Assembly (NCBI RefSeq): GCF_947496725.1
Contig: NZ_CANMDS010000002.1
Coordinates: forward strand, 248,001 to 312,000
Source of the DNA: an uncultured Dokdonia sp.
Lineage (GTDB): Bacteria; Bacteroidota; Bacteroidia; Flavobacteriales; Flavobacteriaceae
DNA: 64,000 nt
Direction of reading: 5' to 3'
Each line of letters starts with the position of its first letter. Position 1 is the stretch's first letter. The position numbers and the translations under genes were made by a program. The notes under the pieces were generated by a model that searched no databases, was not told the DNA's origin, and saw nothing but the letters and a program-made list of their open reading frames with translations. Below are positions 26,878 through 36,153 of the stretch, piece after piece.

Positions 26878-26900
26878 ACCTAGCGAGCATTTAATAAAAA

Positions 26901-26933
26901 AGCCCTAAGCATTATAAGTGCTTAGGGCTTTTT
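26901..26933. terminator. Bidirectional terminator
   Basis: Stem AGCCCTAAGCA/TGCTTAGGGCT with a 7-base loop, A-run on the left and T-run on the right. It lies between the convergent HD and S9 peptidase genes and can serve both. Confidence 0.9.
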
Positions 26934-26950
26934 AACTCTTACTAAAATAT

Positions 26951-28879
26951 TTATTTAAGATGCGTTGCAAAGAAGCCCATCATCGCTTTATACAGCTCAA
27001 GGGTGTTTTCTTCTTTACCAAAGCCGTGGCCTTCATCATACTTTACCATATAAGGCACCTCAACCCCTCGTGCTCGTAGTTGTGCTACTATTTGGTCTGC
27101 CTCATCTATATTAACCCTAGGGTCATTTGCTCCCTGTACCACAAAAAGAGGTTTTACAATTTTATCTACGTGTAGTGCAGGAGATACCTCATCCATTATT
27201 TTCTTCTCTTCTGGCTTGTTTGGGTTATACCAGATGGTATGTAGCATATCACGGTACTTCTCCCAGTAAGCCGGTATCGTACCCATAAAGGTGTGTAAAT
27301 TACTCACCCCTACATAGTCTACACCGCAGGCATATTTTTCTGGTGTTTTTGTCATACCACGCAGCACGGCATAGCCACCGTGACTTGCGCCATAAATGGC
27401 TACTCTATCTTTATCTATTGCTCCTAGGCTTACCACATAATCTACACCATCTTCTACATCATCCATCGCTTTGCGGCCTATCTGGCCAAAACCAGAGGTA
27501 TAAAACTCCTTACCATACCCTCCAGAAATTCTAAAGTTTACGTGCAAGGTTGCATAGCCACGACTAGCAAAAAGTTGTGCCTCTGCATTAAAACCCCAAC
27601 TATCACGTATACCCTGAGGCCCACCGTGGGGATTTACAATCATAGGCACTTTTTCTCCCTTTGCGATATCATTAGGCAAGGTGAGATACCCGTGTAAGGT
27701 CACACCATCTCTACTGGTAAAAGTGATAGGCTCCATAGCAGCCATATCTTCCTCCTCCAGTTGTGGGAGTATTTTATAAAGCAAGGTAACTGTATCCTTT
27801 TCTACATCATATAAATGATACTCACCTATAATGCGGTCACTAGTTACTACGACCATCATTTTATGCTCATCGTCTGTTCTTCCTACTACATAAAAATCTT
27901 TGTCGCCAAAATCTTTTTGTAAACGTGCCTGCACTTTTTTATAAGTTTCACTTACAGGTACAATGACTGCCTTCTCTCCGTTATGCGAGTAGTAATCAAT
28001 CTCGTAATTGCGCTTTCGCGAAAGCGTAATCCCGCTCACATCATACGTATCATCTCTATACATTGTCTCGAGCACCTTATTTGCCTTTAAGTCGTAACGT
28101 TGTATTTCTATCTTATCTGTCTCGAGATTTGAGATTACATATGCCGCATCTGGATTATCTGAAGCATAATCAAACCGAATAATACCAAAGGACTCTCCAA
28201 AGGGAACTTCCATTATTTTTTTGAACTCGCCATCTACATTATAGAAGAGCTCCATATCGACACCGTTTATAATTTTTGAGATAGCTCTTAGGTTTCCATC
28301 TTTGTCAAAATCGTATCCAGCCACAGGGTTATCTCCTTCCTTTACGGTATACAGCTTCTCTATAGCACCCGTTTTAATGTTGAGTTTATAAGGCTCTTCT
28401 TGCGCAGGGTTATCCTTATTCATCTGCACAATAACGTGGTCTTTATCTTCTTTGAGCGTGGCAAGTACGCCTACACGCACATTATCAAAAGGCGTGAGCT
28501 CCTCATTACCACTACCATCTAAGTTTACGCCAAAGAGGTGGTAATTTTCATCACCGCCCTTATCTTGAGAGTAGACTATTCTATCTGGGCTCGCCCAGAA
28601 GTAGCTACGTATTAGATCTTCTTGCTGCTCTACAAGCAATAGCTCCTCTTGAGTGGTTGTGTTTTTTAAAAACAAATCACGTTTACCGTCCTCACGACGC
28701 TTCATATAGGAGAGATAATTTCCGTCTGGAGAAAGTTTAAAAGCGTACGCCTCTGGCGTCTGAAAGTAATCTTCTACTTTGTATTTAAAATCACCATCTT
28801 CCTGAGCGATGAGTTTTGCAAGATTTGCTGCGGTAGATGGGAGTGCTGTATTACCTGGTAGTGTTTTTTCTGTCTTCAT
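26951..28879 (-). CDS. S9 family serine peptidase (acylaminoacyl/prolyl oligopeptidase type)
   Basis: The 642-aa protein has an N-terminal beta-propeller (LSPDGNYLSYMKRREDGKRDLFL, ...WASPDRIVYS). A C-terminal alpha/beta hydrolase domain has nucleophile GASHGGYAV, the acid in VQGANDPRVN and the His in YDEGHGFG. Oxyanion HGGPQG is also present. There is no signal peptide, so it is cytoplasmic. ATG 28879 (MKTEKTLPG) is preferred over GTG 28918. It probably releases N-terminal residues from small peptides. The palindrome copy encodes LSRKRNYE inside the propeller. Confidence 0.93.
   Translation of the reverse strand: MKTEKTLPGNTALPSTAANLAKLIAQEDGDFKYKVEDYFQTPEAYAFKLSPDGNYLSYMKRREDGKRDLFLKNTTTQEELLLVEQQEDLIRSYFWASPDRIVYSQDKGGDENYHLFGVNLDGSGNEELTPFDNVRVGVLATLKEDKDHVIVQMNKDNPAQEEPYKLNIKTGAIEKLYTVKEGDNPVAGYDFDKDGNLRAISKIINGVDMELFYNVDGEFKKIMEVPFGESFGIIRFDYASDNPDAAYVISNLETDKIEIQRYDLKANKVLETMYRDDTYDVSGITLSRKRNYEIDYYSHNGEKAVIVPVSETYKKVQARLQKDFGDKDFYVVGRTDDEHKMMVVVTSDRIIGEYHLYDVEKDTVTLLYKILPQLEEEDMAAMEPITFTSRDGVTLHGYLTLPNDIAKGEKVPMIVNPHGGPQGIRDSWGFNAEAQLFASRGYATLHVNFRISGGYGKEFYTSGFGQIGRKAMDDVEDGVDYVVSLGAIDKDRVAIYGASHGGYAVLRGMTKTPEKYACGVDYVGVSNLHTFMGTIPAYWEKYRDMLHTIWYNPNKPEEKKIMDEVSPALHVDKIVKPLFVVQGANDPRVNIDEADQIVAQLRARGVEVPYMVKYDEGHGFGKEENTLELYKAMMGFFATHLK
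28012..28025. repeat. Iterated palindrome (in S9 peptidase gene)
   Basis: Exact copy, read as LSRKR. Confidence 0.97.
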
Positions 28880-29028
28880 TAAATCTGTTTGGTATAAGGT
28901 ATCAAGATATGTAGACACCTAAGATTTGTTCTTCTTTAAGAACAACAAGATACTCGATTTTAAAATGCTTAGCTGTTATAAAAATCTTATTTTCTAGCAT
29001 TAAGAAGTGTGCTCGTATAAGCATACAA

Positions 29029-29050
29029 AAAGCCCTCAAAAGAGGGCTTT
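29029..29050 (-). terminator. Terminator of the plug-module paralogue operon
   Basis: Stem AAAGCCCTC/GAGGGCTTT with a 4-base loop. On the minus strand a T-run follows. It lies 25 bases past the stop of the 1297-aa gene. Confidence 0.82.
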
Positions 29051-29075
29051 ACAATATAAAATTAAGACTTAGGGT

Positions 29076-32000
29076 TTACATCGTCACTTTACCAAGTGTC
29101 ACTTTATCCACCTGCTTAAATAGTTTTATAACACGCACCTCCTTTGTTTCTTTTGGAGTCCCATAATTGCGATATACTGTGTATTTTAAAAATGGAGGTA
29201 ATACATAATCACCCTCATTGCCTAGATACTGTACATTAATTAACCACTCTCCAGCAGGAGCGTCATCTATAATAAACTCTTCGGTCTGAAAACCTTCCTT
29301 TTGTTCGGCTTTAAGGCGGTCTCTGGTTTCTTCTAGCGTGTGTGTCCACTTAAAGAACTTCTTTTGTGGGTTTACAAACTGAAACTCAAAAGGAACCGAC
29401 TTGTCAGACCAATCTATGGTCATACGCATATCTACCTTAAAGTCTGTGCGTAGCCACTCATTAGGCAATCTACTATAATCTATTTTATCTTTATGTAATG
29501 CAACTAGACGGCTCAACTCACTGCGCAGTGGCTTCTCTAAGCCGTTAAAGTTTACGCCCATTATTTGCTCTCCCAGCATATTTATGTACAACTCAAGTGC
29601 CTTATCATACTGCTCATCATTTTGATAAGACAGTGCTAGATCTCGATAAGACTGAGACTCACTTGGAGCAATTTTTGCAATGCGCTCATTTACAAGCACG
29701 ATATTTCCCGTATCATTTACTAGTTCATATAGATATGACAGTGTACGTAGTGCCTTTGTATTATTACGAGCGATATAGGCAAGGTCTGAGCGCACCTCAT
29801 CTGCAAGTTTTGGGTCTATGGTTTGAAAATACTGTGCGGCATCTACATAATACTCCAGTGGTGACTCTTGGGTACGAGACAACTTCTTGTAAAGTGCAAA
29901 TTGCTGTTGCGGGGTTCCGCTTTCGCGAAAGCGTAAAATATACGAAGGCAATGCGGTGTCTATACTACCAGTAACATCACCCGTATACTCGTTACCAGAA
30001 ACTAGAGCGCTCTGTTTATTTTTGGCAGCCTTTGCCTCAAAATTTGCTTCTTTGGTTTTTATAAGAAAAGCCCCTCCTGCTGCAAGCGACCCATAACGAG
30101 AGGTTGCGACCACAGATTTAAGTACCGAGATATTGTCTATCTGGTTTACATCCAAAAATGATGGAGGGTCTTGATATGGAGTTCCATTTACAATCCATAT
30201 AGGAGGTACTTCGTTTGTAAGAGATTGTGAGCCGCCACGTATTTTGTAAGTTGTTGCTTGACCTGTGAGTAGACCACTGTTTACCGTCACGCCACTTACC
30301 TTACCCTTTATGAGCTGGTCTAGACTAGTGTACCCAGCACTATAATTTCTTGTACTAATCTCTCCCGTGGCATAGCCTATTTTATCACCACTGGTTTTAC
30401 CATAAGCGGTCTCTACCGTGTTATCTACGCGCTCACGCCCTTCTAGCACGACCTCATCTAGGTCATTGCTTTTTGAAGTTAAGGTAATAGCACCCATATC
30501 TTGAGTTTCTATCAACACCTCTTTTGTAAACATAGCCGGTGCACTCACTACAAGGACATCATCTATAGCTGCGGTGATGGTAAAACGGCCATTTGCATCT
30601 GTATATACCTCGTTAAAGGTGCCTTTTTTTGTGATTGCAGCTCCCTTTAATGGTTTTGCTCCTGAGGTTATTACTCCCGTCACTTGTACCGCAGTAGCAG
30701 AGCGGTCTTCTATCTCTTCTGTATAATCATTACCGGTTACAAGGGCAGATTTAGGTTTTTTATCTCTATTCTTAAAATCTGCTAAGCTCTGAGTTGTAAC
30801 ATCTATTAATCCGTTAGGAGTTGGTATGCCATACTTTGTTCCAGCGGCTACTGATTTTGTTATCTGTATCATTGCTATACTAGAGGGAGGTATCTCTTCT
30901 AAAATAGTAGGCTCCCGTAGAGCACCATCAATGATAACAGCGTATGGTCGTCCACCTCGCGTATTATCAAAATATCGCCCAGGATATCTCCCTCTCAATA
31001 CCATTCCAGCAAACTTTCCATTCATCACATCTATGAGACTTGAATACCCTTTATTTTCAAACTCCTCTTTAAATAATACATTAGACGCAAAACTACTTTT
31101 GCTCCTTATCGCATCCTTTTTCTCGAAGAGTTTCTCCCTTGCGGTTTTAGCTCCATTTAAGACTACCTCGTCTAGTAAATCACTACTGGGTAATAAATTT
31201 ACCGTATACTCCTCTTTATCTGTAACCGCAATCTCCTTTGTAAACATCCCTAGGCTAGAGATAATGAGGATATCTCCGTTTTTTGCTGCGAGATTAAAGG
31301 TTCCATCTGCCTTTGTGTAAGCAATTTCTAGGGAGCCCTTACGTACAACCTCTGCTCCCTGTAATGGCCCTTTGGGACTTGTTACCACACCTGTCACTTG
31401 TAACGCAGTAACAGAGCGGTCTTTTACCTCTTCTGTATAATCATTACCGGTTACAAGGGCTGTGTTTTTAATAGCATCTTTTCTATAACTCTTTGTAGTT
31501 ACCAGTACTTGTAAGCCTCGGTCTCCTTCTCCACCATATTTAATATTTGTAGAAAGTGGGTTGTCTTTTATAATTACAGAGAGAATCTCATTATCTGGAA
31601 TATATAATGGTATAGGTTGTCCTTGTCTCACCATTACCCCATTTACAATCCAATTAGGTCTCTTACCAAAAATGGTGACTACCTCACCCCTTTCTGTATA
31701 ACTAACCTGTACACCTTTAAAATTCTTTCTTAATACGCGTTCTAAACTTTGTCCATCTGGTGTGATGTCTTTATCTGTAATATAAAAATCTCCTAAGCTC
31801 GTTATGCCTCCTGGCATATTAGGCTCATTTGTACCTTCTATAATTTTATCACCTGCAAAAATTTTCTCACGACTTGCAGTAAGCACCACCTCCTCTAGTT
31901 GATCACTACTAGGTAGCATTTTTATATCATAATTATTTTGCTCTTGTACCGCTACTGCCTTAGGAAACATCCCTAGCGCTTGTACAAGTAGTATATCTCC

Positions 32001-32969
32001 AGCTGCTGCTTCTACTTGAAAAGCACCATTTGCATCTGTAGTATATTCTTTTAAATCTCCTTTTACTACGATGGTTGCTCCTTGTAATGGTCTCCCTAAG
32101 CTTTTTACGGTTCCAGATATTTTTTGAGTAAGTGACGTTATCTCACCAGAATATATGCGGTTTGTGCGATTTACTGTTGGGGTTACATTCTCAACAACTG
32201 GTGCTTGAGCAACTGCTTTTTTTACAGTGCCAGAAGTATACTTAGCCAGTGCAGCGAGGTATTGCTGGCCTTCGGTAGTTTGTACTGTGGTAAATGGTAC
32301 AACTGGAATATCTTGATTTGCATTAAGTTTACCATAGTTAGGCACTCCATTTGAGAGTAATAAAACGGCATCTGCACCTTCTAGACTGAGTATGCTATAA
32401 TTAGACGGGGCATTATAGGTTTGCTGGGTTACGCTTTCGCGAAAGCGGTCCATATCTCCATCCCACTTTTTCCAAACCTCCGTTCTTATGATATCCTTAT
32501 TAAACACCTCAAGGGTAACCATAGGCTCATTAAGAGCTGCCAAATATTGTTTTACAAAGGCAAGTTCTTTATTGAGGTTGCGATCTTGCATACCCTCAGA
32601 GATATCCCAAAATATCTTGAGATGAGTAATTGCTGGGGTTTCTTGTGGTGAGCCCTTTTCTAAAACAATAGCGCTAGATCTATTGAGCAAGGCTCTCACA
32701 TCTGTCGCGTTTAAGTGTATGGTTTCAAAACCTGGTGCAGATACGAAGAGCTGGTCTGTGTCTGAGAGGGTCTCGTGATATTTCTTATAAGAAAAGGCTC
32801 CTTGGGCATTGCTCGTGACCCCCACGCCTTGATTTGTGATACCTATTTTTGCATTTTCAATAGGCGTTTTTGACCCCGCTGCGACCACGGTTCCTCTAAA
32901 AATGGTTTGTGCATTGAGCGATAAGCTTCCCAGCAATAGGCAGGCAATGATGTATACATTAGTTCTCAT
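29076..32969 (-). CDS. Giant multi-module surface protein A: CarboxypepD_reg, degenerate VWA, three barrel-less plug modules, TPR-like, C-terminal sandwich
   Basis: The 1297-aa protein has a signal peptide (1-20) and a CarboxypepD_reg-like domain (22-104). A VWA-like segment (117-250) follows, with a degenerate metal site (WDISEGM; LLLSNGVP). Three consecutive modules of about 238 aa come next (282-525, 525-762, 762-1000). Each is a CarboxypepD_reg-like sheet ending in (D/E)EVVL and a TonB-plug-like domain (for example YKIRGGSQSL, PPIWIVNGTPY, GSLAAGGAFLIKTK). A TPR-like helical region (1020-1140) and a shared C-terminal beta domain (1175-1295, DUF2135-like by pattern) complete it. No 22-strand receptor barrel is present, so it is not a TonB-dependent transporter. 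Its start overlaps protein B by 11 bp. Two palindrome copies lie inside. Confidence 0.85.
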   Translation of the reverse strand: MRTNVYIIACLLLGSLSLNAQTIFRGTVVAAGSKTPIENAKIGITNQGVGVTSNAQGAFSYKKYHETLSDTDQLFVSAPGFETIHLNATDVRALLNRSSAIVLEKGSPQETPAITHLKIFWDISEGMQDRNLNKELAFVKQYLAALNEPMVTLEVFNKDIIRTEVWKKWDGDMDRFRESVTQQTYNAPSNYSILSLEGADAVLLLSNGVPNYGKLNANQDIPVVPFTTVQTTEGQQYLAALAKYTSGTVKKAVAQAPVVENVTPTVNRTNRIYSGEITSLTQKISGTVKSLGRPLQGATIVVKGDLKEYTTDANGAFQVEAAAGDILLVQALGMFPKAVAVQEQNNYDIKMLPSSDQLEEVVLTASREKIFAGDKIIEGTNEPNMPGGITSLGDFYITDKDITPDGQSLERVLRKNFKGVQVSYTERGEVVTIFGKRPNWIVNGVMVRQGQPIPLYIPDNEILSVIIKDNPLSTNIKYGGEGDRGLQVLVTTKSYRKDAIKNTALVTGNDYTEEVKDRSVTALQVTGVVTSPKGPLQGAEVVRKGSLEIAYTKADGTFNLAAKNGDILIISSLGMFTKEIAVTDKEEYTVNLLPSSDLLDEVVLNGAKTAREKLFEKKDAIRSKSSFASNVLFKEEFENKGYSSLIDVMNGKFAGMVLRGRYPGRYFDNTRGGRPYAVIIDGALREPTILEEIPPSSIAMIQITKSVAAGTKYGIPTPNGLIDVTTQSLADFKNRDKKPKSALVTGNDYTEEIEDRSATAVQVTGVITSGAKPLKGAAITKKGTFNEVYTDANGRFTITAAIDDVLVVSAPAMFTKEVLIETQDMGAITLTSKSNDLDEVVLEGRERVDNTVETAYGKTSGDKIGYATGEISTRNYSAGYTSLDQLIKGKVSGVTVNSGLLTGQATTYKIRGGSQSLTNEVPPIWIVNGTPYQDPPSFLDVNQIDNISVLKSVVATSRYGSLAAGGAFLIKTKEANFEAKAAKNKQSALVSGNEYTGDVTGSIDTALPSYILRFRESGTPQQQFALYKKLSRTQESPLEYYVDAAQYFQTIDPKLADEVRSDLAYIARNNTKALRTLSYLYELVNDTGNIVLVNERIAKIAPSESQSYRDLALSYQNDEQYDKALELYINMLGEQIMGVNFNGLEKPLRSELSRLVALHKDKIDYSRLPNEWLRTDFKVDMRMTIDWSDKSVPFEFQFVNPQKKFFKWTHTLEETRDRLKAEQKEGFQTEEFIIDDAPAGEWLINVQYLGNEGDYVLPPFLKYTVYRNYGTPKETKEVRVIKLFKQVDKVTLGKVTM
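29919..29932. repeat. Iterated palindrome (in protein A gene)
   Basis: Exact copy, read as RFRESG near the TPR-like region. Confidence 0.97.
30678..30746. repeat. Intragenic direct repeat, copy 1 (module junction)
   Basis: About 70 bp nearly identical to 31391-31460 (714 bp away, 238 codons). Both encode the ALVTGNDYTEE...QVTGV linker between plug modules. Confidence 0.88.
31391..31460. repeat. Intragenic direct repeat, copy 2 (module junction)
   Basis: Partner of 30678-30746. A stretch of over 25 bases across the ACCGGTTACAAGGGC core is identical. Confidence 0.88.
32433..32446. repeat. Iterated palindrome (in protein A gene)
   Basis: Exact copy, read as RFRES in the VWA-like region. Confidence 0.97.
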
Positions 32970-35900
32970 AGTTTGATGAATTGATGATGAAATTATCTAT
33001 TGTCACTTTGCTAGTGATTTGAGCTAGCGGGATGATTTTTACTTTTTTCTTTTCTGTGTCTGTCGCATAATCCTCATAGCTGGTGTAGGTAAGGAAAGGT
33101 GTGGTCTTAGTAATCGCTGAGTCTGCCACGTAATTAAGGTTAATTATCCAATTGCCTTGTGATAAATCATCTAGCTCAAACTCTTTTACAAGAGTCCCTG
33201 TCCTAAGTTGTGAAGCCATTACTTCTTGATTTTTATACATTGTATGATCCCAAGTAAAAAATTTACCTTCTGGATTTACAAATTGTATTTCAAACTGAGC
33301 AGATGGATCTGACCACTCAAACACGAGACGTCTCTTTTTTGAAAAAGACACATCAAGAAGTGACTGTGGCAAATCTGTAAATGACACCTTAGACTTATGC
33401 ATTTTTACAAGTCTTCTTAGTTCATTTTCGGCAGTTTCTTGAATGCTTTCAAAGTTGACTCCCTCAAGTTGATTTGCTAGAATAGTTTTATACTCCTCAA
33501 AAGCAGCTTGATAATCACCGTTACTATCATATGCTTGTGCAAGATCTAGGTATGACTGCACATCACGAGGTGCTATGCTTTTTATATGCTTTACTACAGA
33601 CACTACTTTATCATCTAGTCCTAACTCTTGAAGTGCAAAAGTAGCGGTGCGCAATGCTTGTTTATTTTCTGGTGCAACAGCAATAATACTGGTAACAATA
33701 CGCTCTGCAAACTGTGCGTCTTGATCTTTAAAGTAATTATAAGCATCCATATAAAATGAGATGCCAGGGTTAGTGCGTCTTTTAAGGAGATTAAAATACA
33801 CTTCTTTACTATCCTCTAGACTTGACCCTTGCTGTAATGCTTTATAGGTGTTAGATACTACACGAGCGTTTTCAAAAACTGGCACCTGCTCTATATAGGT
33901 ATTACCCGTTGCTAGTGCAGATGCCTTTTTCTTTGCCGCCTTTGTGGTTGTGTTACCCGTTTTTGTTTTAATCTCTATAACACCTCCAGCAGCGATACTA
34001 CCATAAAGTGTTGTTGCGATAAGAGATGAATTTGTATTTATAGATTTTACGTTTTGCATATCTAATTGTGGGAGCTCTGTAGCATCTGTTTGATTATAGA
34101 TAACGCCATCTATAACTATAATAGGTGGTTGTGGTGTTTCGATAGAGTTATAAAATGTTCTCGGAAAGATGTAGACTTCCTTACGGGTAAAAACGTCTAG
34201 TCTTACCTCTACGCCTGCCTCTCTTCGTAATACTTGTCCCAGTGTTGTATACTTTGCTGTAATTTCTTTCTCATCTATGAGGTTGTTTTTGTAGCCTACG
34301 GCATCTTCATTGCGTAAACCTTGCGTAGTTTGTACTAGCACCTCTTCTTGTTTCTTTGAAGTCAGAATCACCTCATCTAGCACATCATAGGTCGCAATCA
34401 TTTTTACATTATTCCTGCCTCTTTCTCCTACTTTTATGGCTTGGTTTTCCATACCAGGGAATGAAATTTCTAATATATCTCCAGGGGTTGCAGCAATGCG
34501 ATATGACCCATTTACGTCTGTCTCTACGGTTCTAAAAGAGTTTTGCAATGTCACTTTTGCGCCCTGTAGTTTTATTTCTCCTTGTTTGCCTTGATAACTT
34601 ACCCCACCCGAAGCAAAAGAAGTAGGCAACTCCTGTACAGGTCGATCTTCTATAAAGTGCGTATATCTTTTTATTAGATCTTTCTTGTCCTCTAGTGAGG
34701 CATCAAGAAAATCGCCATCAGTAAATAGAGCCAGGTCCTCAAGACTCTTTTTATTTGCATCATAGTTACTAGAAATAACAAATACAGGGCAGGGAAAGCT
34801 AGGTGTTATTTTAGAAATCACTGTTTGTCCTTGAGTTACTAAAATGACAGCGGCACTCTCTTTTAATTCTGGCCTAGTGAGGTTTTCAAAGTTTGCAGAT
34901 CCCACGTAGGCTGTGTTTTTAAGATATGATATTATGGGTGCGGCCTTCCCTTTATGCATATAAAAGGTTTTTACCTCTTCATAACCTTGAGAAAATTTTA
35001 TCACATCTACCTGAGCTTCTTTTGTTTTTTTGAGGAGATCACTCACTAGTGCTATATCACTTTCAAGGTTTCTATTTTTATGCACTGTAGATGCGTCCCA
35101 GTAGAGTGTAATCATACTTGGAATATCCCTTTTTTCTGGACCACTCCCTTTACGTGCTGGGTTTGAAACGTCAAGTCTAAACGCCATAGCGGTATTCTCT
35201 ACTGGCTTAAAGTGATCTTGGCTTTTGTAACGTATAAAGGAAGTACCCTTACTCATACTACCCGCTAGTGAGAAGCCTATCTGTCTTCCATATACCTTTA
35301 GGAGTTCTATACCCACAATGATATTACTGTGCACATAGATTCCATAATCTTCAAGAGGTATAGAGACTAGACCTTGTTTCGTAGATATGGTGTGTTTTAT
35401 ACTTTGTGATAAGAGATTTTGCCCCACAAGGCCGTAGTGATTTACATCATACACATTTACACGCACAAGGAGACTGTCTGCCCCATTTTCTAAAACCTTA
35501 AACTGGAGGTTGTGAAGTTTTGTGTTTTTACGACGTATTTTAATTTTAGTAGTAATCTCTCCTCCTAGTCCTTCTACATCTTTCCAGTACCCTATAATTC
35601 GGTCGTCATAATCTAGATCACCTACGGTACTTTTAGTTCGTTTTGTTTCTCCTACTATGACCTCATCTAGGCTATATGGTTTCGCTTTAAGCGAAATAAA
35701 AAAATCTTTTCCTACCTGCTTAAGCACATCATTTTTTGAAAAAATTTGTGGCTCATAACCTATTACAGATACCTGAAATTTATCTGTAGCCAAAAGTAAA
35801 CCTGGCGCAAAGCTGAGGCTAAAATTACCGTCAACATCAGATACAGTTCCTATAGCTGCACCCACAAAGCCTATGTTTGCAAACTCTACTGCTCTTTTGG

Positions 35901-36012
35901 TTTTATTATCTACAATTTTTCCCTTTACGGTAACGCGAGATCCATATTGCGAATAAGAAGTGCTTAAAAATGTAAGAACTAAGAAAATAAAGCAAATGTA
36001 CTTTTTAATCAT
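32959..36012 (-). CDS. Multi-module surface protein B (paralogue of A and C)
   Basis: The 1017-aa protein has a signal peptide (1-21), a CarboxypepD_reg domain (27-120, ending LDEVIVGETKR) and an inserted beta-sandwich of about 145 aa (140-285). The sandwich is of the kind seen in Flavobacteria carboxypeptidase-regulatory-like proteins. A VWA-like domain follows (300-455) whose metal site is lost (WDASTVHKN; ILVTQGQ). One module of CarboxypepD_reg (470-550) plus plug (560-690: PPIIVIDGVIYNQ, GSIAAGGVIEIKTK) comes next. TPR-like repeats (720-850) and the shared C-terminal beta domain (about 890-1010) end the protein. It has no receptor barrel. Same strand as A and C; A overlaps its end. Confidence 0.85.
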   Translation of the reverse strand: MIKKYICFIFLVLTFLSTSYSQYGSRVTVKGKIVDNKTKRAVEFANIGFVGAAIGTVSDVDGNFSLSFAPGLLLATDKFQVSVIGYEPQIFSKNDVLKQVGKDFFISLKAKPYSLDEVIVGETKRTKSTVGDLDYDDRIIGYWKDVEGLGGEITTKIKIRRKNTKLHNLQFKVLENGADSLLVRVNVYDVNHYGLVGQNLLSQSIKHTISTKQGLVSIPLEDYGIYVHSNIIVGIELLKVYGRQIGFSLAGSMSKGTSFIRYKSQDHFKPVENTAMAFRLDVSNPARKGSGPEKRDIPSMITLYWDASTVHKNRNLESDIALVSDLLKKTKEAQVDVIKFSQGYEEVKTFYMHKGKAAPIISYLKNTAYVGSANFENLTRPELKESAAVILVTQGQTVISKITPSFPCPVFVISSNYDANKKSLEDLALFTDGDFLDASLEDKKDLIKRYTHFIEDRPVQELPTSFASGGVSYQGKQGEIKLQGAKVTLQNSFRTVETDVNGSYRIAATPGDILEISFPGMENQAIKVGERGRNNVKMIATYDVLDEVILTSKKQEEVLVQTTQGLRNEDAVGYKNNLIDEKEITAKYTTLGQVLRREAGVEVRLDVFTRKEVYIFPRTFYNSIETPQPPIIVIDGVIYNQTDATELPQLDMQNVKSINTNSSLIATTLYGSIAAGGVIEIKTKTGNTTTKAAKKKASALATGNTYIEQVPVFENARVVSNTYKALQQGSSLEDSKEVYFNLLKRRTNPGISFYMDAYNYFKDQDAQFAERIVTSIIAVAPENKQALRTATFALQELGLDDKVVSVVKHIKSIAPRDVQSYLDLAQAYDSNGDYQAAFEEYKTILANQLEGVNFESIQETAENELRRLVKMHKSKVSFTDLPQSLLDVSFSKKRRLVFEWSDPSAQFEIQFVNPEGKFFTWDHTMYKNQEVMASQLRTGTLVKEFELDDLSQGNWIINLNYVADSAITKTTPFLTYTSYEDYATDTEKKKVKIIPLAQITSKVTIDNFIINSSNYEN
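35680..35696. repeat. Variant palindrome: TTTCGC-N5-GCGAAA
   Basis: TTTCGCTTTAAGCGAAA, the reverse complement of 38064-38080. It uses the same half-sites as the 14-bp iterated palindrome with a 5-base spacer. Inside protein B, read as LKAKP. Confidence 0.75.
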
Positions 36013-36074
36013 CTGTTTGGTTTTTAGATAATTAAAGATACTTAAATGTCGGCGTTGTAGGGTATAACCGATAA

Positions 36075-36103
36075 AGGCTTACTTTTTTTAAAGCAAGCCT
36101 TTT
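36075..36103. other. Imperfect hairpin between proteins C and B
   Basis: AAAGGCTTACTTT pairs imperfectly with AAAGCAAGCCTTT, with T-rich flanks. It may be a partial terminator or attenuator in the 141-bp gap of the paralogue cluster. Weak. Confidence 0.4.
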
Positions 36104-36153
36104 TTGAAAGATATATCTTACAATTTTAAGATATCGGTATATGTGATGTGATT

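Noticed and set aside
30826-31320. 164-aa plus-strand frame within protein A gene
   Set aside because: Antisense shadow of a clearly coding repeat module, with Ser/Phe-rich low-complexity composition.
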